Below, one piece after another: positions 32,951 to 41,487 of a stretch of 64,000 bases of DNA (position 1 is its first letter; the number at the start of each line of letters is the position of its first letter). The position numbers and the translations under genes are program-made. The notes beneath the pieces were generated by a model. It was not told the origin of the DNA. It saw only the letters and a program-made list of their open reading frames with translations, and did no database searches. The stretch comes from Actinoplanes sp. NBC_00393 (GTDB lineage: Bacteria > Actinomycetota > Actinomycetes > Mycobacteriales > Micromonosporaceae), in NCBI RefSeq assembly GCF_036053395.1, contig NZ_CP107942.1, forward strand, positions 9,704,001-9,768,000. The letters are read 5' to 3'.

Positions 32951-35782
32951 TCAGGGCTCGAACGAGACCTGGGCGACGGTGATGCCGGGCCGGTCGAAGA
33001 GCACGAACACGCTGTGCACGCCGCCCACCGGAGGCGCCGAGACGACCACCTCAGTCAGCGCTTCCCGTTCGGTCACCACCGGCACGGGCAGCGTGGCCAG
33101 GACCGGACCCGCGTACGGATCGATCAGCCGGAGAGTGACCGATCCGCCCTCCGCACCTGCCACGGTGGCCCGCACCCGGGACAGCGCTCCGGTGAGGTCG
33201 ACCTCGTCGAAGACTGCCCAGGCACCGGGGGCGACGCTGCGCAGCCCCTCGGCCGGGTCGCCGTGGACCGGTACCGGAGTCGTCGCGTCGTACCCATCGT
33301 TGTCGATCAGACGCAGGCCGGTCCGCGGACAGCGGGCCGGGATGGTTTCGCCGCGGACGCGCAGCGTCGTGGTCAGGGCCCAGTCGGTGCTGGACCGGCC
33401 CACCGCGACGGTGTGCCCGGCGTCCTCGACCACCCAGCGGGACCGCGTGACGTCCCAGAACGCCAGATCAGCCACCGGGAGCCGCAACGTCACCGTGGAG
33501 CGTTTGCCGGGGGCCAACCGGATCCGCTGGTAGCCGCGCAACCGGCGGACCGGCTGCTTGACCCGGGACCGCTGCTGCCGGGTGTAGAGCTGCACCACCT
33601 CGTCGCCGGGCCGCTCGCCGGTGTTGATCACGTCGACGCTGACCGTCACGATGTCGTCGAGGTCGGCGGAACTGCTGCTCAGGCGCAGGTTTTCGTAGCG
33701 GAACGTGGTGTACCCGAGGCCGTGGCCGAACGGGAAGAGCGGGGTGCCGCGGTAGTAGAGGTAGGTGGCGTCGGCGGCGACGATGTCGTAGTCGAGCAGG
33801 TCGGGCAGCTCGGCGGCGTCGGCGTACCAGGTCTGGGTGAGGCGGCCGGTGGGCTCGCTGCCGAAGAGGACGTCGGCCAGGGCGTCACCGTGCTCCTGGC
33901 CGCCGTGCGCGGACCAGAGCAGAGCCGGCAGGTTCTTCTCGGCCCAGCCCACCGCGTACGGATAACTGCTGGTCAACACCAGCACGGTACGCGGATTCGC
34001 AGCCGCCACCGCCCGCATCAGGTCGTCCTGTGTCCCGGGCAGCGCGAGGTCCCGCCGGTCCTCGGTCTCCCGTCCGGCGACCAGCGGGTGGTTACCGAGG
34101 GCGAGCAGCACCGTGTCGGCCTCGGCGGCCACCGCGGCGGCCGCGGCGACCCCGTCGACCAGCAGGTCCACAGTGAACACCGTCGCGTCCGCAGCCGCCG
34201 GGGCGGACGTCCGGACCAGGCCGGCGGCGTCGACCGCGAGGTACTGACCGCTCTGCACGTGCCGCACCAGCACGCCGTCGTCGACCGGCTCGAACCGGAA
34301 CGTCTCGCGGACCTCCCACCCGTTCGGCCCGGGCCGGTCGCTGACCAGCTCGTGCGCCTGCGGGCCGAGGCCGTCCGCTCCGAGGCAGAGGCCGGTCGAC
34401 ACGGCCCGCAGCGCGAACGTCTCCTGTCCCCAGTCGAGCACGTCGAAGAGCGCTGTGTCGGGGATGGTGTCGTTTGCGCGTACCGAGACGGGTTGTGAAG
34501 GGACTGCGGTGAGCAGGCCGGAAGCGCAGCGCAAGGCGATGCGATCCGTGCCCTCGTGGTGCAGCACCGAGCCGGCGCCGAGGCGCCGTGCGAGGCTGTC
34601 GCGCAGTGTCGTGCGGTACGGCGGAGTCCCGCTGTACCAGTCGTCGAACGTCACGTCGGCGAGCGGCCCGATCACCGCGACCCGTCCGGCGCCGGCCGGA
34701 TCGAGCGGCAGGATGCCGTCGTTGCTGAGCAGCACCACCGCGGCCCGGGCGGCCTCGCGGGCCAGCGTCCGGTGCTCCGCGCAGTCGATGACCTCCGGGC
34801 CGATCTCCCGGTACGGATCGTCCTCCGGGTTGAACTCGCCGAGCCGGATCCGCACCGACAGGATGTGCCGCACCGCGTCGTCCACATCGGACTCGGTGAG
34901 CAGCCCGGCCTGCACCGCGGTGGTGAGGCGCTCAATCGTGGCGTCGTGATCCTCGGTGAGGCAGTCGATGCCGGCCCGGATCGCGGCGGCGAACCCGGCC
35001 ACGTGGTCGTCGTGCCAGTGCTGGTCGCCCGCGAGGTTGTGCACCGCCCACGCGTCGCCGACCACCATCACGTCGTCCTCGGGCCACGACCGCAACGTCT
35101 CGTTGATCAGCGGGCTGAGGTGCGCCGGACGCCCGTTGACCAGGTTGTACGACGCCATCACGGCCACCGCCGCGCCCTCGGCCAGGGCCGGGCGGAAGGC
35201 GGGCAGCTCGTACTCGTGCAGCACCCGGGGCGGCATGTTGCTGGAGGTCAGGCAGCGGTCGGTCTCGTTGTTGTAGGCCAGGAAATGCTTGAGGGTGGGC
35301 GCGGTGCGCAGCCAGAACGGGTGGTCGCCGCGCAGGCCACCGGCGTACGCGGTGCTGAGCACCCCGGTCAGCCAGGGGTCCTCGGCGAAGCCCTCCTCGT
35401 TGCGGCCCCACCGGGGGTCGCGAAGGAGATTGACCACCGGCGCCCAGACGTTGAGTCCCACGTTCTCCGGGTCGCGGTGATGCATGGCACGGACCTCGGT
35501 GCCGACCGCCACACCGACACGGCGCAGCAGATCGGGGTTCCAGGTGCTGGCCAGCCCGACCGCCTGGGGGAAAGCGGTCGCGGTGCCGAGCCAGGCGACG
35601 CCGTGCAGGGCCTCGGTGCCGGTGCGGAAACCGGTGATGCCGAGCCGCGGGACCGGGGCCTGCTGCTGGTGGAGCAGGCCGATCTTCTCCGCCAGGCTGA
35701 GCCGGCCCAGAAGGTCGGAGACCCGCGTGGCGAGTTTCTGGTGCGGGTCGCGAAAGACGATGCGCGTGGGGGAATCGATCAC
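32951..35782 (-). CDS. GH3 beta-glucosidase-type glycosidase (intracellular)
   Basis: This 943-residue enzyme has no signal peptide, so it acts on imported oligosaccharides. The GH3 N-terminal barrel (about 20-290) has the nucleophile Asp243 in VVGDAWAV; the GH3 C-domain is split by an inserted beta-trefoil/fascin-like stretch of about 110 residues (around 440-545); an Fn3-like domain and a C-terminal CBM6-like beta-sandwich follow. The start is GTG at 35782 with GAAGGA upstream, downstream of the palindrome. Substrate could be beta-glucosides or xylosides. Confidence 0.88.
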   Translation of the reverse strand: MIDSPTRIVFRDPHQKLATRVSDLLGRLSLAEKIGLLHQQQAPVPRLGITGFRTGTEALHGVAWLGTATAFPQAVGLASTWNPDLLRRVGVAVGTEVRAMHHRDPENVGLNVWAPVVNLLRDPRWGRNEEGFAEDPWLTGVLSTAYAGGLRGDHPFWLRTAPTLKHFLAYNNETDRCLTSSNMPPRVLHEYELPAFRPALAEGAAVAVMASYNLVNGRPAHLSPLINETLRSWPEDDVMVVGDAWAVHNLAGDQHWHDDHVAGFAAAIRAGIDCLTEDHDATIERLTTAVQAGLLTESDVDDAVRHILSVRIRLGEFNPEDDPYREIGPEVIDCAEHRTLAREAARAAVVLLSNDGILPLDPAGAGRVAVIGPLADVTFDDWYSGTPPYRTTLRDSLARRLGAGSVLHHEGTDRIALRCASGLLTAVPSQPVSVRANDTIPDTALFDVLDWGQETFALRAVSTGLCLGADGLGPQAHELVSDRPGPNGWEVRETFRFEPVDDGVLVRHVQSGQYLAVDAAGLVRTSAPAAADATVFTVDLLVDGVAAAAAVAAEADTVLLALGNHPLVAGRETEDRRDLALPGTQDDLMRAVAAANPRTVLVLTSSYPYAVGWAEKNLPALLWSAHGGQEHGDALADVLFGSEPTGRLTQTWYADAAELPDLLDYDIVAADATYLYYRGTPLFPFGHGLGYTTFRYENLRLSSSSADLDDIVTVSVDVINTGERPGDEVVQLYTRQQRSRVKQPVRRLRGYQRIRLAPGKRSTVTLRLPVADLAFWDVTRSRWVVEDAGHTVAVGRSSTDWALTTTLRVRGETIPARCPRTGLRLIDNDGYDATTPVPVHGDPAEGLRSVAPGAWAVFDEVDLTGALSRVRATVAGAEGGSVTLRLIDPYAGPVLATLPVPVVTEREALTEVVVSAPPVGGVHSVFVLFDRPGITVAQVSFEP

Positions 35783-35810
35783 AACGTGTTCCTTCGGGGC
35801 CGAGCCGGTG

Positions 35811-35828
35811 TGTCGAAGCGCTTCGACA
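35811..35828. promoter_or_regulatory. 18-bp perfect palindrome TGTCGAAGCGCTTCGACA
   Basis: It has the LacI-type form with a central CG step and overlaps the -10 of the GH3 promoter. It differs from the CebR box, so a second LacI-family repressor outside the window is likely. Confidence 0.7.
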
Positions 35829-35854
35829 ATGGGGATGGCGAGTGATTTCGTCAA
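35826..35854 (-). promoter_or_regulatory. Promoter of the GH3 gene
   Basis: On the minus strand TTGACG (35854-35849), 17 bp, CATTGT (35831-35826). The -10 overlaps the palindrome, so a bound repressor would block it. Confidence 0.6.
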
Positions 35855-35945
35855 TGTTTCGGTCGGAGTTCCCTGAGGCTCGCACCCCTGTTACGTCTGG
35901 GTCAAGGCACGACGGCCATGTTTGACCATCGATTTCCCGGGTGCG

Positions 35946-37145
35946 TCAGGCCGGGATCAGGCGGGGCAGCGCCCCGGTGTCCACCCTGTCCAGATGCGTG
36001 ACGGCGCCGCCGAGCGCGGCCGCGTGCAGCCCGAGCGTCGAAGCGACCAGCCGGGCGCCACCCGCGTCCGGTGCGAGGGTGTGCCGGGCCAGCTCCGCCT
36101 CGGCGGCGGGGATCAACCACTCGGCGAGCGCCGCGTAGTGGTCGCCGAGCACGATCAGCTCGGGGTTGACCAGGTTGGTCACCAGTGCGAGGCCCCGCCC
36201 GAGGTGGCAACCGGTGTCGCGCAACGCGCCCAGGGTGGTGGCGTCACCGGCCTTGGCCTGCACGATCAACTGCTCGATCGCCGGGGTGAGATCGCCGAAC
36301 GACTCCGGGTCGAGCTCCGGCAGGGCGCGGCGAACCAGCGCCTCGACGCCGGCCAGGTCCTGCAGCGTGGGTGCGCCGGCCGGACCGAGCGCAAACCGTC
36401 CGATCTGGCCGGTGAAGCCGTGCGCGCCGTGCAGCAGGCGGCCGTCGACGACGATGCCGACTTCGATGCCGGCCGCACCCGAGACGAACGTCAGGTTCGC
36501 GCCGCCCGGATGCCCGCCGTGCCGCTGCTCGGCGACCGCGGCCAGACCGGCGTGGTTGGCCACCGCCACGGTCAGGCCGGACTGCCGCAGCGAGCCGGAC
36601 AGCACGTCGTGCAGATCGACGTCGGCCCAGCCGAGGGGCGGCGAGAGCCGGACCGTGCTGCCGTCGGCGACCAGGCCGGGCACGGCCACGGTCAGGCCGA
36701 GGACGTGCCGGCCCTGCTGGCGCACCCGGGAGGCGGCGCGCTGGGCGAGCGCGGTGATCGCGCTGACCGCCCGGCCGGGGTGGTCGGTTTTTTCGAAGGC
36801 GCGGTGCCACAGCAGCAGTTGCTCACCGGCGAAGTCGACCGCGAGCGCGGTGAGGCGGTCGGCCGCGATCTGCAGGCCGATCGCCGCATAGGCCGAACCG
36901 TCCAGGGACAGCTCGGTCGCCGGCCGCCCGATCCGGTTGCCGGTGAGGCCGGTCTCGCGCAGCAGCCGCTGCCCGATGAGGTCGCTGGTCAGGCTGGAGA
37001 CGGTGGCCTTGTTGAGCCCGGTCGACGCGGCGATCGCGGCGCGCGAGCTGGGCCCGTTGGCGCGCAGGTGAGTGAGCACCACCGCGAGATTGGTGGCGCG
37101 CACGTCGGTGAAGTCGGCCGTCTTCACATCGTCATCTTGCCGCAT
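35946..37145 (-). CDS. ROK-family transcriptional repressor
   Basis: This 399-residue NagC/XylR-type regulator has a winged helix-turn-helix (about residues 20-70; AIAASTGLNKATVSSLTSDL) and a ROK sugar-binding fold. The zinc cluster CxCGxxGC that most ROK proteins carry is absent: the segment reads GFTGQIGRFALGPAGAPTLQ. It may sense sugar differently. It lies upstream of GH3 on the same strand and divergent from the transporter operon. The ATG at 37145 lacks a close ribosome site, so the start is tentative. It probably binds the boxes at 37250 and 46115. Confidence 0.85.
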   Translation of the reverse strand: MRQDDDVKTADFTDVRATNLAVVLTHLRANGPSSRAAIAASTGLNKATVSSLTSDLIGQRLLRETGLTGNRIGRPATELSLDGSAYAAIGLQIAADRLTALAVDFAGEQLLLWHRAFEKTDHPGRAVSAITALAQRAASRVRQQGRHVLGLTVAVPGLVADGSTVRLSPPLGWADVDLHDVLSGSLRQSGLTVAVANHAGLAAVAEQRHGGHPGGANLTFVSGAAGIEVGIVVDGRLLHGAHGFTGQIGRFALGPAGAPTLQDLAGVEALVRRALPELDPESFGDLTPAIEQLIVQAKAGDATTLGALRDTGCHLGRGLALVTNLVNPELIVLGDHYAALAEWLIPAAEAELARHTLAPDAGGARLVASTLGLHAAALGGAVTHLDRVDTGALPRLIPA

Positions 37146-37249
37146 CACAGCGGTTCGTCGTCTCCCTGTTTCGGTGCCGCCGGATGGGTGCGCTCCCAAA
37201 TGCTTCTTGTCGGGGCTTCACCGCGTCGGTTAGCTTGTGCTCGATGTAC

Positions 37250-37274
37250 TTAGTTTAGACGCTAACCAAACTAA
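37250..37274. promoter_or_regulatory. Inverted repeat TTAGTTT-11-AAACTAA before the sugar ABC operon
   Basis: Perfect 7-bp arms (37250-37256, 37268-37274). The form resembles the XylR (ROK) operator of Bacillus, TTAGTTT...AAACTAA, and it sits between the ROK gene and the operon. Confidence 0.7.
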
Positions 37275-37299
37275 ACCCATAACGGAAGGGTGGTGCGCC

Positions 37300-38961
37300 G
37301 TGCAGGGCGCGTCGACGAACAGGCGGAACTTCCTGGGGCTGGTCGGCCTCGGTGCGGCTTCACTCGCGAGCGGCGGAGTGCTGGCCGGATGCAGCAAGGA
37401 GCCGGGCGCGAAAGGTTCGGCGACCACCGCCGAGCAGGCCGCCGGTGTGGTCCCCAACTTCAAGGACTCGACCCTGGTCCCGCCCGACGTCAAGGGCGTC
37501 CGGCCGATGGCGGACGGCTACGTGAAGTACCCGACGTCGCTCGCCGATGCGGTCACCGAGAAGGCGGTCAGCAGCGGCAAGCCGGTGACGGCCAGCACCC
37601 CGTGGTGGGGCCCGGCGCCGCCGACCGCGAACAAGCTGGTCGCTGCGGTCAACGCCGACATGGGTGCGGAGGTCAAATTCAGCATCCAGGACGGCAATAC
37701 GTACGGCGACAAGCTGAACACCATGCTCGGCGCCCGGGACGTGCCCGAGCTGACCTGCATCCCGGGCTGGGAGATCAACAAGCTGGCCCGGTTCTCCGAG
37801 GGCGTGCACGCGCTCTTCGAGGACCTCACGCCGTACCTGTCCGGGGACAAGGTGAACGCCTACCCGCTGCTGGCTGGCCTCGACACCAAGGCCTGGCAGG
37901 ACTCGGTGTGGGGCGGCAAGTTGATGGGCGTCCCGTTCCCCACCGATTCGCCGTACCCGTCTCTGCTGTACTACCGCAAGGACGTCGCCGACGAGCGTGG
38001 CATCGCAGCGCCGACCACACTCGATGAGCTTTATGACTTCGCCAAGAAGTTCACCAACCCGGACAAGGGTGAGTGGGCGCTCGGCGACATCTGGCTCGAG
38101 GTGCAGCAGATCTGCGGTGCCGGCGGCTCCGAGAACGGCTGGCTGAAGACGGCCGACGGCAAGGTCGTGCACCGTATGGAGTTGCCCGAGTACAAGCGGG
38201 CCGTCGAGTTCATGACCCGGCTCTACGCCGAGAAGCTGGTCCACCCGGACGTGGCGGGCAGTAAGGGCGGCGACACCGGTGCCCTGTTCAAGGGCGGCAA
38301 GATCTTCATGTACGGCACCGGCGGCGGCGCCTGGAAGGAGACTTGGCGTCCGGCCGTCCAGATCAACCCGAAGTTCAACATGCAGGCCATCAAGGTCTTC
38401 GGCGCGGACAAGGGCAAGCCGCCGGTCCGCTGGCAGACCAATCCCTCCATCATGTGGACCTTCATCAAGAAGGGCCTCGGGCAGGAGCGCACCCAGGAGC
38501 TGCTGCGCGTCCTCAACTACACCGCGGCGCCGTTCGGCTCCAAGGAGTACGAGCTGCAGAACTTCGGCGTCGAGGGCACCCACTTCAAGCGGGACGCCAA
38601 CGGCGCGCCGGTCACCAACGACCTGTGGGTCAAGGAGTTCGCGAACCAGTTCATCTTCCTCGGCGGGCGGCCCCCGGTCGTGGTCGGCGGGCCGGACATC
38701 CCCACGTACGCCGAGGACTTCGTGAACTGGGGCAACGACGCCGCGCAGTACCTGGAGACGAACCCGTGGTCCGGCATCAAGGTGGAGACGCCGAGCCAGC
38801 AGGCGGCCCTCGCACAGCCCACCGAGGACAAGATCACCGACATCATGCGCGGCCGGACACCGATCGGCGACTTCGAGAAGGTGGTCTCCGAGTGGCGGGC
38901 CGCCGGTGGTGACGCGGGCCGTGACTTCTACGCCAAGGTTCTGGCTGACAACGGACGATGA
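37300..38961 (+). CDS. Sugar ABC transporter solute-binding lipoprotein (Tat)
   Basis: This 553-residue extracellular binding protein has a twin-arginine signal NRRNFLGLVGLG and lipobox LAGC near residue 28. The body is of the family-1 (LplA-like) type used for large or complex oligosaccharides. GTG at 37300 has GGAAGGG (37284-37290) 9 nt upstream. Its stop overlaps the first permease start by 4 bp. A ROK-type operator precedes it, so its expression should follow sugar availability. Confidence 0.92.
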   Translation: MQGASTNRRNFLGLVGLGAASLASGGVLAGCSKEPGAKGSATTAEQAAGVVPNFKDSTLVPPDVKGVRPMADGYVKYPTSLADAVTEKAVSSGKPVTASTPWWGPAPPTANKLVAAVNADMGAEVKFSIQDGNTYGDKLNTMLGARDVPELTCIPGWEINKLARFSEGVHALFEDLTPYLSGDKVNAYPLLAGLDTKAWQDSVWGGKLMGVPFPTDSPYPSLLYYRKDVADERGIAAPTTLDELYDFAKKFTNPDKGEWALGDIWLEVQQICGAGGSENGWLKTADGKVVHRMELPEYKRAVEFMTRLYAEKLVHPDVAGSKGGDTGALFKGGKIFMYGTGGGAWKETWRPAVQINPKFNMQAIKVFGADKGKPPVRWQTNPSIMWTFIKKGLGQERTQELLRVLNYTAAPFGSKEYELQNFGVEGTHFKRDANGAPVTNDLWVKEFANQFIFLGGRPPVVVGGPDIPTYAEDFVNWGNDAAQYLETNPWSGIKVETPSQQAALAQPTEDKITDIMRGRTPIGDFEKVVSEWRAAGGDAGRDFYAKVLADNGR

Positions 38962-39968
38962 GCGCGCCACCTGTTGCCGCTGAGCCGGACGTCACGGCGA
39001 AGAAGGCGAAGAAGAACGTCAAGGCGGTCTCGCGGCAGCAGCTGACCTTCGGGCAGCGGCTGCAGCGGGACTGGCCGCTGCTGCTCATGTGCCTCCCGGC
39101 GATGGCGTTGCTGCTGGTGTTCCACTACATCCCGGCGCTCGGCAACGTCATCGCCTTCCAGGACTACAACCCGTTCGTCGGGGACGACCCGCTGGAGGCG
39201 TTCCTCTACAGCGAGTGGATCGGGTTCGGCAACTTCGAGTACCTGTTCAAGAACCCGGCGTTCTGGGACTCGGTGCTCACCACCCTGTCGATCACCGCGT
39301 TCCAGCTGGTGTTCTACTTCCCGATCCCGATCCTGCTGGCCATCCTGCTGAACAGCATCATGTCGCCACGCATCCGGTCGCTGGTGCAGAGCGTCGTCTA
39401 CCTGCCGCACTTCTTCAGCTGGGTGCTGGTGGTCTCGCTGTTCCAGATGATGCTCGGCGGCGCCGGCCTGATCGCGCAGACCGCGCGGGAAGCCGGGTAC
39501 ACCGCGCCGGACATCATGACCAACCCGGACACGTTCATATTCCTGATCACCTCGCAGGCGATCTGGAAGGACGCCGGCTGGGGCATGATCGTCTTCCTGG
39601 CGGCGCTGGCGGCCATCGACCCCTCGCTCTACGAGGCGTCGGCCGCGGACGGTGCCGGCCGGTGGCGGCGGATGTGGCACATCACCCTGCCCGGCCTGCG
39701 GTCGGTCATCGTGCTGCTGCTGATCCTGCGGTTGGGCGACGCGCTCAACGTCGGTTTCGAGCAGTTCGTGCTGCAACGCGAGATGGTCGGCCGGGAAGCG
39801 GCCGAGGTGCTCGACACGTACGTCTACTACCAGGGCATCGCGGTCCAGCAGTGGGGTGTCGGCGCAGCTGCCGGCCTGTTCAAAGCCGTGGTCGGAATCC
39901 TCCTCATCGTGGGCGCCAACAAACTGGCGCACCGGTTCGGCGAGCAAGGGATCTATTCGAAGTCATGA
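38958..39968 (+). CDS. Sugar ABC permease, subunit 1 (LplB-like)
   Basis: This 336-residue integral membrane protein has six helices and the EAA loop seen as ASAADGAGRWRRMWHITLPG, where the ATPase docks. The N-terminal cytoplasmic Lys-rich stretch (about 40 residues) is usual for the LplB branch. ATG at 38958 overlaps the binding-protein stop. It forms a channel heterodimer with the next gene product. Confidence 0.93.
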   Translation: MSAPPVAAEPDVTAKKAKKNVKAVSRQQLTFGQRLQRDWPLLLMCLPAMALLLVFHYIPALGNVIAFQDYNPFVGDDPLEAFLYSEWIGFGNFEYLFKNPAFWDSVLTTLSITAFQLVFYFPIPILLAILLNSIMSPRIRSLVQSVVYLPHFFSWVLVVSLFQMMLGGAGLIAQTAREAGYTAPDIMTNPDTFIFLITSQAIWKDAGWGMIVFLAALAAIDPSLYEASAADGAGRWRRMWHITLPGLRSVIVLLLILRLGDALNVGFEQFVLQREMVGREAAEVLDTYVYYQGIAVQQWGVGAAAGLFKAVVGILLIVGANKLAHRFGEQGIYSKS

Positions 39969-40900
39969 GCGCAGAAACCGTGATCCGGCCCCGCCGCAAG
40001 TCGTCCCGGCCGGTGTGGGAGGAGAAGCCCACACTGCTCGGCCAGTTCGGCAAGGGCACGATCCTCACCGTGGTGGTGGCGGTCGTGCTGGTGCCGCTCT
40101 GGGTAGTGGTGATCACCAGCCTCTCGTCAGAGAAGACGATCAACGAGGCGGGTGGTTACGTCTTCCTGCCGCGCGAGTTCGATCCCCGCGCGTACGTGGT
40201 GATCTTCTCCGGCGGCCAGGTCACCGACGCGATCCTGGTCAGCACCGTGGTCACCATCGCCGGAACGGCGCTGAGCCTGCTGGTCACCGTGCTCGCCGCC
40301 TACGGCCTGTCCCGGCCCGGCACCCTCGGGCACAAACCGATCCTCTTCTACTTCCTGCTCACCTTCCTGATCTACCCCGGCATGATCCCCGCCTACCTGG
40401 TGGTCACCGGCCTGGGCTTGAAGGACAACCTGCTCGCGCTGATCCTGCCCACCGCGATCAGCGCGTTCAACCTGGTCGTGCTGCGGGCCTTCTTCATGAA
40501 CATCCCGGCCGAGCTCTACGACAGCGCCCGCATGGACGGCGCCGGCGAACTGCGCATCCTCCTCCGGATCGTGCTGCCACTCTCCAAGGCGGTGACCGCG
40601 GTGGTCGGGCTGTTCTACGCGGTCGGGTACTGGAACGCCTTCTTCAACGCGATCCTCTACATCGACCGCAACGATCTGCAGCCGGTCCAGCGGGTGCTGC
40701 AACAGTTCATCCTGGCCGGGCAGTCACCGTCCACGTCCGGCGCGGCCATCGCCATCCCGGGCCTCGGTTCGACGGTGCCACCCAGCCTGGCGATCAAGAT
40801 GGCGGTGGTCGTGGTGACCATCGTGCCCGCGCTGATCATCTATCCGTTCGTCCAGCGCCACTTCACGAAGGGCGTCATCATCGGCGCGGTCAAGGGCTGA
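39965..40900 (+). CDS. Sugar ABC permease, subunit 2 (YtcP/LplC-like)
   Basis: This 311-residue permease has six helices and the EAA loop as DSARMDGAGELRILLRIVLP. ATG at 39965 overlaps the preceding stop by 4 bp. No ATP-binding gene follows; in actinobacteria a shared ATPase (MsiK type) encoded elsewhere usually energises such systems. The operon ends here, and a 590-bp gene-free stretch with repeats follows. Confidence 0.93.
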   Translation: MSAETVIRPRRKSSRPVWEEKPTLLGQFGKGTILTVVVAVVLVPLWVVVITSLSSEKTINEAGGYVFLPREFDPRAYVVIFSGGQVTDAILVSTVVTIAGTALSLLVTVLAAYGLSRPGTLGHKPILFYFLLTFLIYPGMIPAYLVVTGLGLKDNLLALILPTAISAFNLVVLRAFFMNIPAELYDSARMDGAGELRILLRIVLPLSKAVTAVVGLFYAVGYWNAFFNAILYIDRNDLQPVQRVLQQFILAGQSPSTSGAAIAIPGLGSTVPPSLAIKMAVVVVTIVPALIIYPFVQRHFTKGVIIGAVKG

Positions 40901-41212
40901 GCCCGGCAATTCCTGCTTTTGGTACGGGTTTGCCCCGCTCCCGCCGAATCGGACCCGTCCCCGCTCGACCACGCGAGCCGGCAGTGACTCCAGGCCCCAC
41001 CGCGCCCGCCGGGCCCATGCAGGTGGTCGCAGTGGCCAGCCCTCATTCGCCGCCGCGGCTGATGTGCCGGGTCTGCCGGCACACTGCGTCGGCAGCGGCC
41101 TGTCGTTCTCTGCGCAGGCGACGGCCCAGGGCGCCGAGCCGTCGCGGCCCCAACGTGCCCGCCGGGCTGAAGCACGCCGTCACCCCTACAGCAGCGGCGC
41201 CCCGGTCGCCCC
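40901..41212. other. Gene-free stretch after the transporter operon
   Basis: These 312 bp hold only short, arginine/proline-rich frames; I see no supported gene. It leads into the palindromic repeat array. Confidence 0.5.
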
Positions 41213-41487
41213 GAGCCGCCGCTCACGCATGTAACCGGGACCGTGTTCGGTGCTTCAGTGGCGGCTGGGGGTGGTGAGCCGCCGCTCAGGCACGTAACCG
41301 GGGTCGTGTTCGGTGCTTGAGTGGCGGCTGGGGGTGGTGAGCCGCCGCTCAGGCACGTAACCGGGGTCGTGTTCGGTGCTTGAGTGGCGGCTGGGGGGTG
41401 GTGAGCCGCCGCTCAGGCATGTAACCGGGGCCGTATTTGATGCCTCAGTGGCGGCTGGGGGTGGTGAGCCGTCGCTCAGGCATGTAA
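41213..41487. repeat. Array of ~63-bp palindromic repeats, left part
   Basis: Units start at 41213, 41276, 41339, 41403 and 41466 (spacing 63, 63, 64, 63). Each can fold because AGCCGCC at the left pairs with GGCGGCT at the right, with further CTCA/TGAG pairing inside. The last unit is broken after gcatgtaa by the insertion element. Confidence 0.9.

Noticed and set aside
41213..41487. CRISPR array
   Set aside because: The 63-bp units are contiguous with no unique spacers, and no cas genes are near; the hairpin form fits REP-like repeats.
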